DNA from: Schistosoma haematobium
Lineage: Eukaryota; Platyhelminthes; Trematoda; Strigeidida; Schistosomatidae
Direction: 5' to 3'
Assembly (NCBI RefSeq): GCF_000699445.3
Contig: NC_067196.1
Location: 33,996,616-34,060,615 of the forward strand
Length of the DNA stretch: 64,000 nt
Shown piece by piece: positions 13,601 through 23,124 of the stretch (the first letter of the stretch is position 1; each line of letters opens with the position of its first letter). The notes beneath the pieces were generated by a model. It was not told where the DNA came from. It did no database searches and saw nothing but the letters and a program-made list of their open reading frames with translations. Both the position numbers and the translations under genes were made by a program.

Positions 13601-16600
13601 TGGGATGAGCATTTATTTACTATTCAGTGGTGTTATTTATCTTGAAAACCGAAGAAAATTCATTGAAAATATTACATAGTTTATGATGTTTAAAGTGATC
13701 AAATTCACATAACTCGATTATACTGGAAATAATCGATTAGTTTGAATATTCAGATTTCAGTTGTTTAACGCTCTTTTGAGTAATTTATGACTGATAATTC
13801 TCATTTAAACATTAAAAATTAGAAACATGAAGTTCAGCGAAGAAATCTCTTTTCAACACATCCCAGTTTGGTTCTACAAGGGTGAGAAGAAAGCAGTTAA
13901 GAGATCTTTACTTGAACACCTAATCGACTGTAATCATTTTACGTTCCACAGTTTGAATTTAAGGTTGTATATATGGTTCGTTCAAATCTACCTAAAATTC
14001 TTCGTATCCAACCCCTATAAATAAGTGAAGCTCTTACCATCCATGAGCTCAAACTAGAACTATGCGCACAAAAGAAGTACGTCCAACCGTTATCGCTACC
14101 TTGGCCTTATTGCTGCATTCTCCTTTACTTATATCTTATATTCTGATTATTTTATTCATGAATGCTCATTATATCACCTTATTTATTCTTACACCTCTGT
14201 AACTTTCAATTATTGTAACAAAAAAACATTTTAGTCATTTTAATCATCTTATTACTTTCACTAAATGTTTTGTTATTATTCGTGGTACGTAATCTAGTAT
14301 TATAATCTTTCTGTTATGTCATCTTGGTCATTCGTGTTGACATTTCCTCACGGAATTAGTACTTTAACAAGAACATTTTTCATATATATACGATTGTACA
14401 GCTTGATAATCAACTCGCTGAACGTCGTGTTTTTAATTTATGACTTTTCTACTTTCCTGCATTTTTTTATTGTGGTTTAAATACTTAAACGCATATTAAT
14501 TTTCTAAGGACTCATCCAGATTTAGCTTAAGTTGATTGTTTCCTCAGAAAACTAGTGAATTATTCCAAGTTATATTGTCTTTTTTACTTACATATACTTT
14601 CATTAAAACGAAAAATATCTTCAGCAACTTAATCTATAATTATATTTTCCTACTTAACAAGATTGAGCTTTTTCCGCTAACTAATGTGTATTTGGTTAAA
14701 AATCTTCTTACTGACTAACAATAAAGCCTAGGTTCTTGTATCTATGAAATGGGCTTACCCTGCTTCATCGTATGAAATATCAGAATAATCAACCTCTAAA
14801 GAACAATGATTTGTCTGTTCCTAAGATGAAAATCTCATCTGTAATTAAGTTCGTCATCTGATAAATATAATTTTATACAATAAATTTAAAAGCAATTATT
14901 AGCGTCGTTTGGATTCATGAGAATGTGGTTGAAGGACATTCTATATTGATCTCAATTAGTGTTTTCTATATTAAATAAAACGTTTTTTTTTCTATTTATG
15001 ATGTGTTATTTTAGATATACATTATTCTATTTCGACCATATAAAAATACAAGAGCCAGTATTATGCAACGTCTTAGAGGACTTAGTCAAGTCGAATGTAC
15101 GGAGTGGATTAATGGTAAGTAATTCTCTATTTATATAGTTTAAGAACTATTATTTACAAACATTTTACAAGTCATAATTACCTATAAAAAGAAATAATAA
15201 AAAGTGGCTATACATTTTAGTATTGTTCTCGTGAAAGTACAACGTTATAAACAACAGTTTATTGCATGCTGTATTAGGTTACTTAGTTTTTGGACCTTTA
15301 ATATGTTCGTTGGATGTTGTTTTAAACTAAGTATTTTATATTAATACTTTCATTTCTTCACAATGTTTATGAGTAAATTGACACTCTTTGAAAAAGTGTT
15401 GATTATTTATAATACAGTTAATCAATATTCATGGGTTTCCTAATAATTTTGAAACGAATTTCACAAAGTTTTATTAAAAGACCATATCCATTCTTGAAGT
15501 CAGGATTGAGATAGTTTGTTATTGATTTGCTATTTATGACTAATGCTTGAGCAAAGCTAGGACTATTTGAAGGTCAGTAGTCCAAGTTGTCAAATCAGTT
15601 GATAAGTTGGTGAATCTTCATTGACAGGGTTAGTTGAGACGCGTACAACATATGTCCAGATACTGCCTAACTCGATGGGCGATGCTTGTTGGTACAAGTT
15701 AGGGTTAGAAGGAAGCTAAAGTTGGACAAACTAAAATATGGTATCAGTTTATGAAGTCATTAACAGTTGGCATTATCATGTTAATAATTATAGTTTAACT
15801 AGTAGCGATCGGTGAAATTATCGTAACCAATGGTTGGAGATACCAAATTACATGGCTTAAAATTCACTACTTATCTTCCTATAGATTATGAGATTAAAAA
15901 TTATCCTACACCTTTTATACTCTGCTAATTCGTTTGGTTCTGCATTCATTTTATAAGTGTAATCCTTTCTACATCTACTACTGCTATTTATATTTTTATC
16001 AGGTTCGTTATTCTAATCCTCTTGAACATGTAGTGATAACATCATTTTAATGTGTTAATGTCTTGTGCCAATTTGAACTGATATACTTATATACCAGGTT
16101 CTATTTACAGTATGACTGATTAACCGACTTATAAAGATAAAGATTACAATTAAAAGATTACTATTTACTCAATGTTTCTATATCATATTAATTTTAGGCT
16201 TTAGTCAAAATATTCTTCCACCACGTACTATAATATTTTAATTCGACAGCTCAAGTTTAATGAACTTGTTGTTCTTTAGATTTAATTTAATCACATAAAT
16301 GATATAAAGCCTTTTTAATGATTTTACTTGCTAATGTTAACAACCATTCATTTCAGAGGTTACGTCTAGGAGTCCGTCTAGTATATTTAGTATATCTAAA
16401 GGTAAAGTGCTAAATCCTTGGCTAAAAATACGAGAACTATCTTCAAAATCTCTAGGTGGTCCAGCACCTATAATACACAATCCAACAACACTGGAAAATC
16501 AAAAATCCAAGACAATTAATAAGTGTTTAATTGATGAATTCTCATGTGGCACATCGCTTATAATACAGTGCTACAATGTAAAATCACCTACTAAACAAGT

Positions 16601-17705
16601 GCAGGAGAAGAATTTAATTTCATCTCTAATGAGACCAAAAGTTGTTTCTTTTGGTAAGTTCATCATACCTATTTGTTTTAATTCAAAATAAATTCACCCA
16701 ATATTTTCATCCAGGTTTATTGTAATATTGTTTAATGTATTGAATGTGTCACATTTCAAAGAAAAATTCGAACTTGCCATTCAAAAAATCCGAACAACAT
16801 AAATAATTCCCAATATAGGGACGTTTAGAGTAAAACATGAGATACACACAAGATTCATGAATATATAACTGCATGTACCGAAAAAAATTATGTTTTCATT
16901 CACTTATATACTGAATATATATATGCTTTGATAGTCATAGTTGTGAATAATGTGATTTCTTTGAAACAACAGTTATATATAAGTCGTTGAGGACTTTGAA
17001 ATGACTATTTCCATGTTGGTGGTTTTTAGGACAATTTTGTCTTTGAAGTTATGCTGCTTTTATATATAAGCATAAACACTCAGGTTTATCTTCGCAGCAA
17101 AACAAGCATGAAAATTCTCCGGAGAACTTATTTAAAGTACTCTAGATGTAGTCTACTCTTCATAGTCATGTGTGTAAAAGAAACCTATTTTGAAGAGTAA
17201 GTAAATCTAACACAAACATCCATAAATATAAGTAGACTAGAATTAAATAAACGTCTGGTATGCTCGCAATATTTCTTAATCAAACAGGTCATCGAAATTG
17301 ATGCAAATGCTAAACCAGTGACAAAATGTTATAAAAAACCACCTAATATTATGTAGGGACAAACCTCTTCAAAAGATTTATAATTGACAGGTTTAATACA
17401 CTTTAAAACAAACTGAATTATCACTTTTCATATGACTGATAAGTGTCAGTATTAGGAAGTGTTGTTCTCTGTTTAGATACATAAGAAAATAAACCTATCT
17501 GTTGAATCTTAGTTTGGTATTTATTGTATTTTATTACTTAACAGTGGAAAAATCCAATACCGAAATAAATGAGAATGAATGGATCACTTCACATCAGACA
17601 ATGAATTTAATTACGACTGATAAAAGGTGCTTAGCTGGAAATAATATCGATTCTAAAAAAGATCACAAAGTTGATACCAGTAATTACGTAAACTATAAAA
17701 ATTGA
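1393..17705 (+). CDS. GRM-like: Metabotropic glutamate receptor-like class C GPCR, 5'-partial, 9 exons
   Basis: Predicted surface receptor coupling an extracellular amino-acid-type ligand to G proteins. Coding exons are 1393-1639, 3511-3662, 4388-4549, 5999-6127, 8346-8974, 11386-11943, 15015-15114, 16357-16653 and 17545-17705. All introns are GT-AG and every splice phase matches, giving about 810 codons ending in TGA. Domain order is the second half of the Venus-flytrap domain, the nine-cysteine domain, seven membrane helices and a tail of about 180 residues. Family marks are CCWIC, A-S-G-K-E at helix 2, FNEA before helix 6 and LPK-IYII at helix 7. The upstream signal peptide and first flytrap lobe lie left of the window, because exon 1 opens in phase 1. 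The ligand pocket is divergent, so glutamate as ligand is not assured. GABA-B receptors are excluded by the cysteine-rich domain. The family is near certain; the exact boundary of exon 1 is the weakest point. Confidence 0.5.
1640..3510 (+). other. Receptor intron
   Basis: AT-rich intronic sequence with no repeat family or coding segment that I recognise. Confidence 0.5.
3511..3662 (+). CDS. mGluR-like exon 2: flytrap lobe 2, Cys-containing loop
   Basis: Acceptor AATATAG/C and donor GAG/GTATGT. With the preceding exon it reads as SINLKRTFNLTSW then an FCGC cysteine pair, matching the mGluR stretch around N-x-W-F-x-E-F-W-x-x-F-x-C. It holds four cysteines, expected to form flytrap disulphides. 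It ends in phase 1. Confidence 0.5.
4388..4549 (+). CDS. mGluR-like exon 3: flytrap helix region
   Basis: Acceptor CATATGAAG/AT and donor GAAG/GTAAAC. It encodes D-S-I-Y-Y-V-P-Q-V-V-N-S-V-Y-A-I-A-N-A-L, the counterpart of the conserved mGluR V-x-D-A-V-Y-A-x-A-H-A-L helix. This is one of the clearest family matches in the window. A basic stretch (KSRDKTRR) follows, where mammalian receptors have the D-A-M-K-P loop. Confidence 0.5.
5180..5420 (+). repeat. Dispersed repeat pair, copy 1 (contains TTAGGGTTT)
   Basis: It shares with 7600-7850, in the same order and orientation, AAATGAAGGTTATAAA, GAGGAATTACAATTATGATT, TTTACAGTTGATG, TTTAGGGTTTTCATCA and GTTATCTTATATTTAATTGG. Identity is roughly 75% by eye. 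It has no coding content. Confidence 0.5.
5999..6127 (+). CDS. mGluR-like exon 4: end of flytrap domain
   Basis: Acceptor CTTACAG/GT and donor CCGA/GTAAGT. It encodes GFDNELFSFFDNRNGQPNFT, matching the mGluR F-D-x-N-G-D-x-x-x-x-Y-x-I motif at the end of the flytrap domain, then WKVLAQYDE. It ends in phase 1. Confidence 0.5.
6128..8345 (+). other. Receptor intron with repeat relics
   Basis: Holds the copy-2 repeat at 7600-7860. A GC-richer patch at 6330-6570 shares CGACTAGCGC with 46905-46914 and is probably an old transposon relic, but no family could be assigned. Confidence 0.5.
7600..7860 (+). repeat. Dispersed repeat pair, copy 2
   Basis: Parallel to 5180-5420, with GAGGAATTATAATTATAATT, TTTAGGGTTTTTATCACGAA and GTTATCTTATACATGATTGG. 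Both copies lie in introns of the receptor gene, one on each side of the exon at 5999-6127. Confidence 0.5.
8346..8974 (+). CDS. mGluR-like exon 5: nine-cysteine domain and membrane helices 1-3
   Basis: The largest receptor exon (209 whole codons). Acceptor ATTGACAG/GG and donor TTTCAA/GTAAGA, ending in phase 0. The extracellular part carries exactly nine cysteines in mGluR order (C-x3-C, CC, C-x2-C, C-x2-C, C) and ends in CQLLPIKYMS, like the mGluR CxPIPVxYL join. Between cysteines 6 and 7 there are 36 residues rich in Asn and Lys (8486-8593), against roughly 11 in mammalian mGluRs. Three hydrophobic helices follow, with ASGKETS at helix 2, close to the class C A-S-G-R-E-L-S signature. Confidence 0.5.
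11082..11260 (-). repeat. Sm-alpha-like SINE with hammerhead core
   Basis: On the - strand the copy runs from a tRNA-like head (TAAGTGCTCGCGTGCAAGAC) through GGATGAGCATCG to a hammerhead core and the shared 3' part CTAGATTTCTCATGGTGGCC. The head keeps the A-box area; the B box is decayed. It is in a receptor intron. Confidence 0.5.
11106..11150 (-). ncRNA. Hammerhead ribozyme motif, mostly conserved core
   Basis: - strand: stem I GCATCG pairing weakly with CAGTGC, core CTGAGGA, stem II ATCCC/AGGAC (with mismatch), GAAA, and cleavage triplet GTT. Both conserved core boxes are intact (CUGANGA and GAAA). GUU is allowed by the NUH rule but is usually slower than GUC. Activity is not shown by sequence. 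Confidence 0.5.
11386..11943 (+). CDS. mGluR-like exon 6: membrane helices 4-7
   Basis: 186 codons, phase 0 at both ends. Acceptor TTTCACTAG/ATA and donor AAG/GTAATT. It carries intracellular loop 2, helix 4, a long extracellular loop 2 of about 58 residues with one conserved Cys near its end, helices 5 and 6 joined by the KIRKVPSGFNEARA loop, and most of helix 7 ending in LPK. The FNEA motif and the Pro-Lys at the end of helix 7 are class C signatures. The long loop 2 is unusual for the family. Confidence 0.5.
12118..12470 (+). repeat. Dispersed repeat bounded by direct GATTGATCA-GGTGATCA repeats
   Basis: Two direct copies of about 32 bp (12120-12152 and 12424-12455, pattern CAAYTGATTGATCAYTGGRT then GGTGATCA) enclose a GC-richer body with GGTAGTCAACAGGAAACCCT, a part shared with 31.4 kb. 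It has no coding potential. The class is uncertain, either SINE-like or a small non-autonomous element. Confidence 0.5.
13825..14150 (+). mobile_element. Penelope-like element 3' fragment (GIY-YIG C-terminal part)
   Basis: It encodes FQHIPVWFYKGEKKAVKRSL then LEHLIDCNHF, like the I-L-E-H-L-x-x-x-G-H motif of the copy at 37.6 kb. Downstream, TATGCGCACAAAAGAAGTAC and GTCCAACCGTTATCGCTACC match the tail of the copy at 59.2 kb. It is 5'-truncated and frame-broken, in a receptor intron. Confidence 0.5.
15015..15114 (+). CDS. mGluR-like exon 7: end of helix 7 and juxtamembrane tail
   Basis: Acceptor TTATTTTAG/ATA and donor ATG/GTAAGT. It encodes IYIILFRPYKNT, continuing LPK from the previous exon exactly as mGluR PKVYIIIFHPE. 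A basic juxtamembrane segment (ASIMQRLRG) follows. It ends in phase 1. Confidence 0.5.
15690..16130 (+). repeat. Degenerate L3 LINE 3' end, copy 4
   Basis: Same landmarks as the other copies: GTTGGACAAACTAAAATATG, AACCAATGGTTGGAGATACC, and a tail ATATACCAGGTTCTATTTAC followed by a TGACTGATTAACCGACT end. It is heavily mutated and lies in the receptor intron 15115-16356. Confidence 0.5.
16357..16653 (+). CDS. mGluR-like exon 8: cytoplasmic tail
   Basis: Acceptor CATTTCAG/AG and donor TTTG/GTAAGT. It encodes about 99 residues of Ser/Thr/Lys-rich cytoplasmic tail with no domain I recognise. The frame is kept on both sides. A run such as S-P-S-S-I-F-S-I-S could be a phosphorylation region; this is inference only. 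Confidence 0.5.
17545..17705 (+). CDS. mGluR-like exon 9: terminal coding exon
   Basis: Acceptor TACTTAACAG/TG in matching phase. It encodes about 52 hydrophilic residues and ends in TGA. The last residues (VNYKN) show no Homer or PDZ ligand motif of the kinds seen in mammalian group I receptors. Confidence 0.5.
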
Positions 17706-17881
17706 ATACTTTAAAAGTAGTAGATATTAATACTGACGGGGATTTTCAAATATTCCACAAAATATAACAACGGAGTATATTTAACAAAGAACTTCCTTTT
17801 GTTTATACTTTCTCTAAATTTTTTTTGCTTGGCAATAATCTTTTATTCCTTCATAATCTCTATGGATTTTCAAAATCATGC

Positions 17882-17891
17882 AATAAATAAA
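17882..17891 (+). promoter_or_regulatory. Overlapping AATAAA poly(A) signals for the receptor gene
   Basis: Two overlapping AATAAA hexamers occur about 180 nt after the receptor stop codon, a sensible 3' UTR length. The region is AT-rich, so chance hexamers are common, and nearby alternatives cannot be excluded. Confidence 0.5.
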
Positions 17892-18355
17892 TTGATGTTT
17901 ATTTATTTAAAATGTTAATAATAATTCCTTTTTAAAAATACGTCTGTTGTTAATCTTGATTTGTTAAAATGTTTCTGTTGATTCAAATTAGTCAAATAGC
18001 TAACTTCATAATGAAAAAGTAGTGTAACTACGTATATCAAATTACATACTGTTTCCAAGTAGATCACTACATTTGATTATTTAAAACCCTTCATTAATTT
18101 ATCTTAGGCAAACTTACTTACTTACTTACTTACGCCTGTTACTCTTAATGGAGCATACGCCGCCGACCAGCATTCTCCAACCCACTCTGTCCTGGGCCTT
18201 CCTTTCTAATTCTATCCAATTTTTGTTCATTCTCATGTCTATCTCCATTTCCCGGCGTAATGTGTTCTTTGGTCTTCCTCTTTTCCTTTGACCTTGAGGA
18301 TTCCATGTGAGGGCTTGTCTTGTGACGCAGTCGGGTGCTTTCCTCAATGTGTGTC

Positions 18356-19702
18356 CTATCTACTTCCAGCTCTTTTTCCTGATTTCTTCCTCCTCTGGGA
18401 TCTGGTTTGTTCTTTCCCACACTTGGTTGTTGCTAATAGTGTCCGGCCAACAGATCCGAAGTATTTTGAGTAGACAACTGTTAATAAACACCTGTATCTC
18501 CAGTTTTCCGCCCCATACAGTAGAACTGTCTTGACATTTGTATTGAAAATCCTGACCTTGGTGTTGGTTGACAGTTGTTTTGAGTTCCAGATGTCCTTCA
18601 GTCGTAAAAGTGCTGCTCTTGCTTTACCGATCCGTGCTTTCACATCTGCATCAGATCCACCGTGTTCATCAATGATGCTGCCCAGATATGTAAAAGTTTT
18701 TACATCTTCCAAATCTTCTCCGTCAATTGTGACTGGATTGGTGCATGCCGTGTTGTATCGGAGAATTTTGCTTTTCCCTTTGTGTATATTGAGACCTACT
18801 GTTGCTGAGGCTACTGCTACACTGGTTGTTTTCTCCTGCATTTGTTGTTGCGATTGCGATAGGAGGGCCAGATCATCTGTGAAGTTTAGATCGTCCAGCT
18901 GCATCCTAGATGTCCACTGTATCCCACGTTTCCCTTCAAATGTTGATGTCTTCGTGATCCAGTCGATCACCAGGAGAAAGAGAATAGGTGAGAGTAAGCA
19001 ACCTTGCCTGAAACCGGTCTTTACCTCGAACGACTTTGTCAACTGTCCTCCATGCACAATTTTGCAGTTTAATCCATCATAGGAATTCCGTATTATATTG
19101 GCTATCTACTGAAGCACGCTGTATTGTCGAAGAAGCTTCCATAGTGTTGTTCTGTCCACGCTATCAAATGCTTTCTCGTAGTCAATGAAGTTGATGTAGA
19201 GTGATGAATTCCATTCAATTGATCGTGGAGTTACGATTTGGTCTGTACACGATCTATCCTTACGGAATCCTGCCTGTTGGTCTCGAAGTTGGGCGTCTAC
19301 GGAGTCCATCATTCTGTTTAACAATACCCTGTTGAAGACTTTTCCCGGTATTGAGAGAAGAGTGATGCCCACGTAGTTATCACAGTTGCTGAGATCGCCT
19401 TGCTTTGGTATTTTGACCAGAAGTCCTTCTTTCCAGTCTGTTGGTACTTGTTCCTCATCCCAAATCTTATTGAAGAGAATGTGGAGTATCCTTGCAGTTG
19501 CCGCTACGTCTGCTTTTAGTGCCTCTGTTGGAATGTTGTCTGGTCCTGCTGCTTTGCCACTCTTGATTTGTCTGATGGCCATGCTGATTTCTTCAATTGT
19601 TGGTGGACCAACATTGATTGGGAAGTCCGTGGGTGCTGCTTCGATGTTGGGTGGGTTCAATGGAGCTGGTCGATTCAAGAGTTCTTTGAAGTGTTCTACC
19701 TA
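18356..19702 (-). pseudogene. RTE reverse transcriptase, interrupted
   Basis: It reads GKAAGPDNIPTEALK, INFIDYEKAFDSVDRTTLWK, TGFRQGCLLSPILFLLVIDW and NFTDDLALL, the standard RT blocks of non-LTR elements. The catalytic box is F-T-D-D (18872-18883), where F-A-D-D is usual. In-frame stops lie at 19700-19702 and 19106-19108, and the frame is otherwise kept between them. Long open frames on the + strand over this stretch are antisense shadows. Confidence 0.5.
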
Positions 19703-20003
19703 CCTGTTTTGTTGCTCTTCTATGTTGGCGACTACCTCGCCGTCCTTGCTTTTCACTGGTCGTTCTGCTTTGCGGCGATTTCCAGAGAGTTTCTTTGTCG
19801 TGTCATACAGTTGTCTCATGTTTCCTTCTCTTGCAGCCTTTTCCGCCGTCATTGCTAAATCCTCCACAAATTTTCGTTTGTCAGTTCTGATGCTCCTCTT
19901 CACTTGCTCGTTTACTTCTGTGTATTCAGCTTTTATCTTGGCTTTTTCTGCTCTTGTTCGGCTGGTATTGATTGCTGGCTTCTTGTTCGTCCTTTCTTAA
20001 ATC

Positions 20004-21089
20004 TTATCCAGTGATCCATTCCTTGTGATGGCGCTTCTTGTGACCCAGGACCTCATGACATGTTGAAGTGATTGCCTCTTTGATCCCCTTCCAGTTGCTC
20101 TCTATAGTAGTTCCTTCTCCATTGAGTAGATCATGAAAGGCCTGGATTTTATTGCTGAAAGCTACCTTGGATTTGTTGAGTTTGTTAGTATCCTGAAGAA
20201 AGGCCGTATTGAACTTTTGTGATATTGTCCGCCCCGTTGTCCAGTGCTTCTTGAGTTTCAATTTCATCTTGGCGACCAGCAAGTGATGAACTGATGCTAT
20301 ATCAGCTCCTCTCTTGGTTCTCACATCCTCCATCGTCCTCCTGAACTTTTTGTTGATGCAGATATGGTCGATTTGGTTTTGCGTGATGTGATCCGGTAAA
20401 GTCCATGTGGTTTTATGAATGCGTTTATGTGGGAATACGGTGCCGCCCATGACCAGTTTATTGAAGGCACATAGGTTTGCAAATCTCTCACAGTTTTCGT
20501 TCCTTTCTCCCAGTCCGTGTCGTCCCATCATGTCTTCATATCTAGTGTTATCCGTTCCAACCTTGGCATTGAAATCTCCCATCAGAATGGTCAGGTCCTT
20601 TGTTGGGCGCTTCTCGATGATTGACTGCAGCCTATCGTAGAATTGATCTTTAGCGTCTTCATTGTAGTCGTTGGTAGGGTCATAGCATTGGATGATGTTC
20701 ATTAAAATGCCCTCTTTCTTTGTTTTGAAGGGGGCTTTGATGATTCTTTGTCCATTAGATTCCCATCCTATAAGTGCATTTTGTGCTTGTTTGGACAGCA
20801 TCAATGCGACTCCTTGTGTATGTGAGGCATTTTCTTCTTGATGGCCGGAGTATAACAGAAGCTCTCCTGAAGTTAGTCGTTGTTGTCCAACTTGCGTCCA
20901 ATATGTTTCACTGATCCCAAGCACCTCTATGTTGTGTCTGCTCATCTCTGCAGCAATTTGGAAGGCTCTCCCGATGTCCCACATTGTACGAACATTCCAT
21001 GTACCTAAATAAACGGTTGCTCTGGTTGTCAGAAGGGGCATTGACCTCGTAACTTCCGAAGGAACTCGGCTTTCATCATGCGTCGTCAT
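20004..21089 (-). pseudogene. RTE endonuclease (AP-endonuclease-like) domain, catalytically damaged
   Basis: 361 codons. It shows YLGTWNVRTM at the start, LGISETYW with the catalytic Glu, ILMGDFNAKVG with Asp/Asn, and QIDHICINKKF. The closing S-D-H motif, which supplies a catalytic Asp and His, reads S-V-H here (Val codon at 20289-20291). This single change should abolish nicking. The reading frame ends at a stop after WITG, just past a small deletion. Confidence 0.5.
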
Positions 21090-21284
21090 AGTTCTTCTAA
21101 GTGAAGACCTTCTGATTCCCAGGGCAGAGTTTAAAAGGTTCGAATAATTTTTTTCTGGTTAGCGTTTTTTTAGCGAGTTAGTTTTCTACGGGATGGGGTC
21201 GCTAACCCCATGCCCAACCGTTCTCCTTTATCCGGTCTTGGGGCCGGCAGTAGCTCGCGGAGGGACTCCAGGTGGAGTTTAGGT

Positions 21285-22796
21285 AACTTAGATTATGATT
21301 AATAAACGATGAATAAAGTTTAACTATAAGTAATCAACATTACTTATGAAGAGTAAACAGTTTTTATGCCTTTTTCTCATACTTTCATTTTTCATGTGGT
21401 CTAAATGATTAAGATTAATACATGTATAATACAATCTATTAAGATCGTATTTTGAATTAAGTTGAAATACAAAAAAAGAAGTAAATGGGAGGTAATGTGT
21501 AAAACAAGTTGTACAGTAGTTCATTTAGGTGTTTGTTGGAAATAACAGATCAACAAAATTTTCACATAACAAACAATACACATATGACAAATTATATTGG
21601 TAATGAATTCATTAACTGACTAAATTCATAAATTGTAAAGTTATTTTGTGAAGGATTTGATGTGTATTATCAAAGATTAGTTTCTATGAATTGTAATACC
21701 TTATAATCTAGCTTCGTATTTTTGTTTGATTATTGAATTATATTTGTGAACCCATAAATACTTTCTTTAAGTACACTATGATTACATTTATTCGATTTTT
21801 ACTTTATGGTTGAAATGTAATATTCTACTGAATGCTTTATTATAAACGAACCCAGATCATATACTACCAAATACTTCATGATATTTAGAAATCACAAAAG
21901 TTTATTCATTAAAAACAGAGAGAGATGAATTTTAGGAAACACTTAAAACTGATTTGAGAATTAGCTATTGTTAACTCGAAAATCTCTACGATTCATTAAA
22001 AATGGAAATTTTCAATTCAGTAAACACTGTCTTGTCACTGTGGTTCAAACTATCTGACATTAATGCAGCTGAAATTAATTATTTTGTCGTGTTAAATTTT
22101 TCTATTTGATTCTAAAGCATATTAAAGTGATGGAAAATCCAGCAGTAAACAAAACTGGTAGCGATGTAGTAGTTACTGACTACTAAAAATCAACCAAATC
22201 GCATAATGTAAGTCAAAATCATATTCACAATACTGGTCGGAGATATATAACAATATCGGGGCAACTTAAACATTTGAGTTAGAAGATTGGAAAATTCCAC
22301 AGAACTGATAAAAATTATTAGAATTTATAGGTTTTGGCAGTTAAAAATGAGTTATCTTCTCCAGTCAGCAGTCTGTTACTTCTGGAAAATTTTAGTTTTC
22401 AATTTTACAAAGTAGCATTTAGAGAGAACATTTATATTGAACTTATTATTTATCAGCATTAAGTTTACTAAGACTGACGACTGTTTGTGTAGTTCTGTAG
22501 TCGTAATTTTAGTCATTTCTATGAATGAAATTGTGCATCCGTTTATTGAACTAAGGCTAGAATTAAGTTGTTTCTTTGTTTCTATAATTATCGTGAAACT
22601 AAAATCTACGTTGACTGGAACTTAACATAATGAAATGTTACTAGTCATAATTGATGTTGTTTCATTACCAACTCAAAGGAAATACTAATTTTTGTTTTAT
22701 TTGTAATTTTTATTGAACAATCTATGTGTTCTTTTACGTTCATTGAGTTAATTCATTATTTGTTTTCATGATGATTTCATAATCATCAATGTATCT
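21285..22796. other. Intergenic AT-rich sequence
   Basis: Between the RTE 5' end and the L3 LINE fragment. I see no gene, RNA or clear repeat; open frames here are short and AT-driven. Confidence 0.5.
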
Positions 22797-23124
22797 ACGT
22801 TGGGGTCCGCATGACTATCGTAGCCAGTGGTTAGAGACTCTGGGTGACATGTCTCAGAGTCGATCACAATGGCGTAGGTGTATACACTCTCTGTCTTCCC
22901 TGAAACTATGAGATTAAAACGGCTACACATCTTTCTTTCTACCAACTAATTCTTTCTTCCTGTACTATGTCCTTATATGCAATCTTTATTTTATATATTA
23001 TCACCACTGAATTAACCACTTCTATGAATCCGTCGTTCATCTAGTTGTGTTAATGAAGTATGGTAACTTAGATCGATATACATATGTGCCTGGTCCTACG
23101 TTGTAGCTGACTGACTTGTATCTA
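22797..23124 (+). repeat. 3' end of a non-LTR retrotransposon (family L3, copy 1)
   Basis: It starts within the coding end (GTTGGGGTCCGCATGACTAT) and runs through a 3' UTR ending near CTGACTGACTTG. It is about 90% or more identical by eye to 39441-39760. No RT blocks are present; it is a 5'-truncated insertion. Confidence 0.5.

Larger units (their letters stand above)
11944..15014 (+). other. Receptor intron with repeat and Penelope relic
   Basis: Holds the dispersed repeat at 12118-12470 and the Penelope 3' fragment at 13825-14150. At about 12640-12700, AAGGTGTGCATGTAATCTTG and GAACCGGTGCTC echo part of the 12.3 kb repeat. Confidence 0.5.
18113..21280 (-). mobile_element. RTE-clade (SR2-like) non-LTR retrotransposon, near full length, inactivated
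   Basis: On the - strand, a GC-richer 5' leader (21090 to about 21280) is followed by an endonuclease region (21089-20004), a linker (19903-19700), a reverse transcriptase (19678-19106 and 19105-18356) and a basic C-terminal part (18347-18126). It ends in a (GTAA)n tail at 18113-18134. A short tandem tail without poly(A) is typical of RTE elements. Breaks seen: a frameshift and stop near 20004, a stop at 19700-19702, a stop at 19106-19108, and a frameshift between 18500 and 18350. No clear target-site duplication is visible. The element lies between the two convergent genes. Confidence 0.5.

Noticed and set aside
18113..18134. Independent (CTTA)n microsatellite
   Set aside because: It sits exactly at the RTE 3' end and is best explained as that element's tandem tail.
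18288..20000. Long + strand open frames over the LINE
   Set aside because: They are antisense shadows of the RTE endonuclease/RT coding strand, with Ser/Cys-rich composition typical of that.
22437..22625. Hydrophobic open frame in intergenic DNA
   Set aside because: T-rich translation with no start context, conservation cue or neighbour support.
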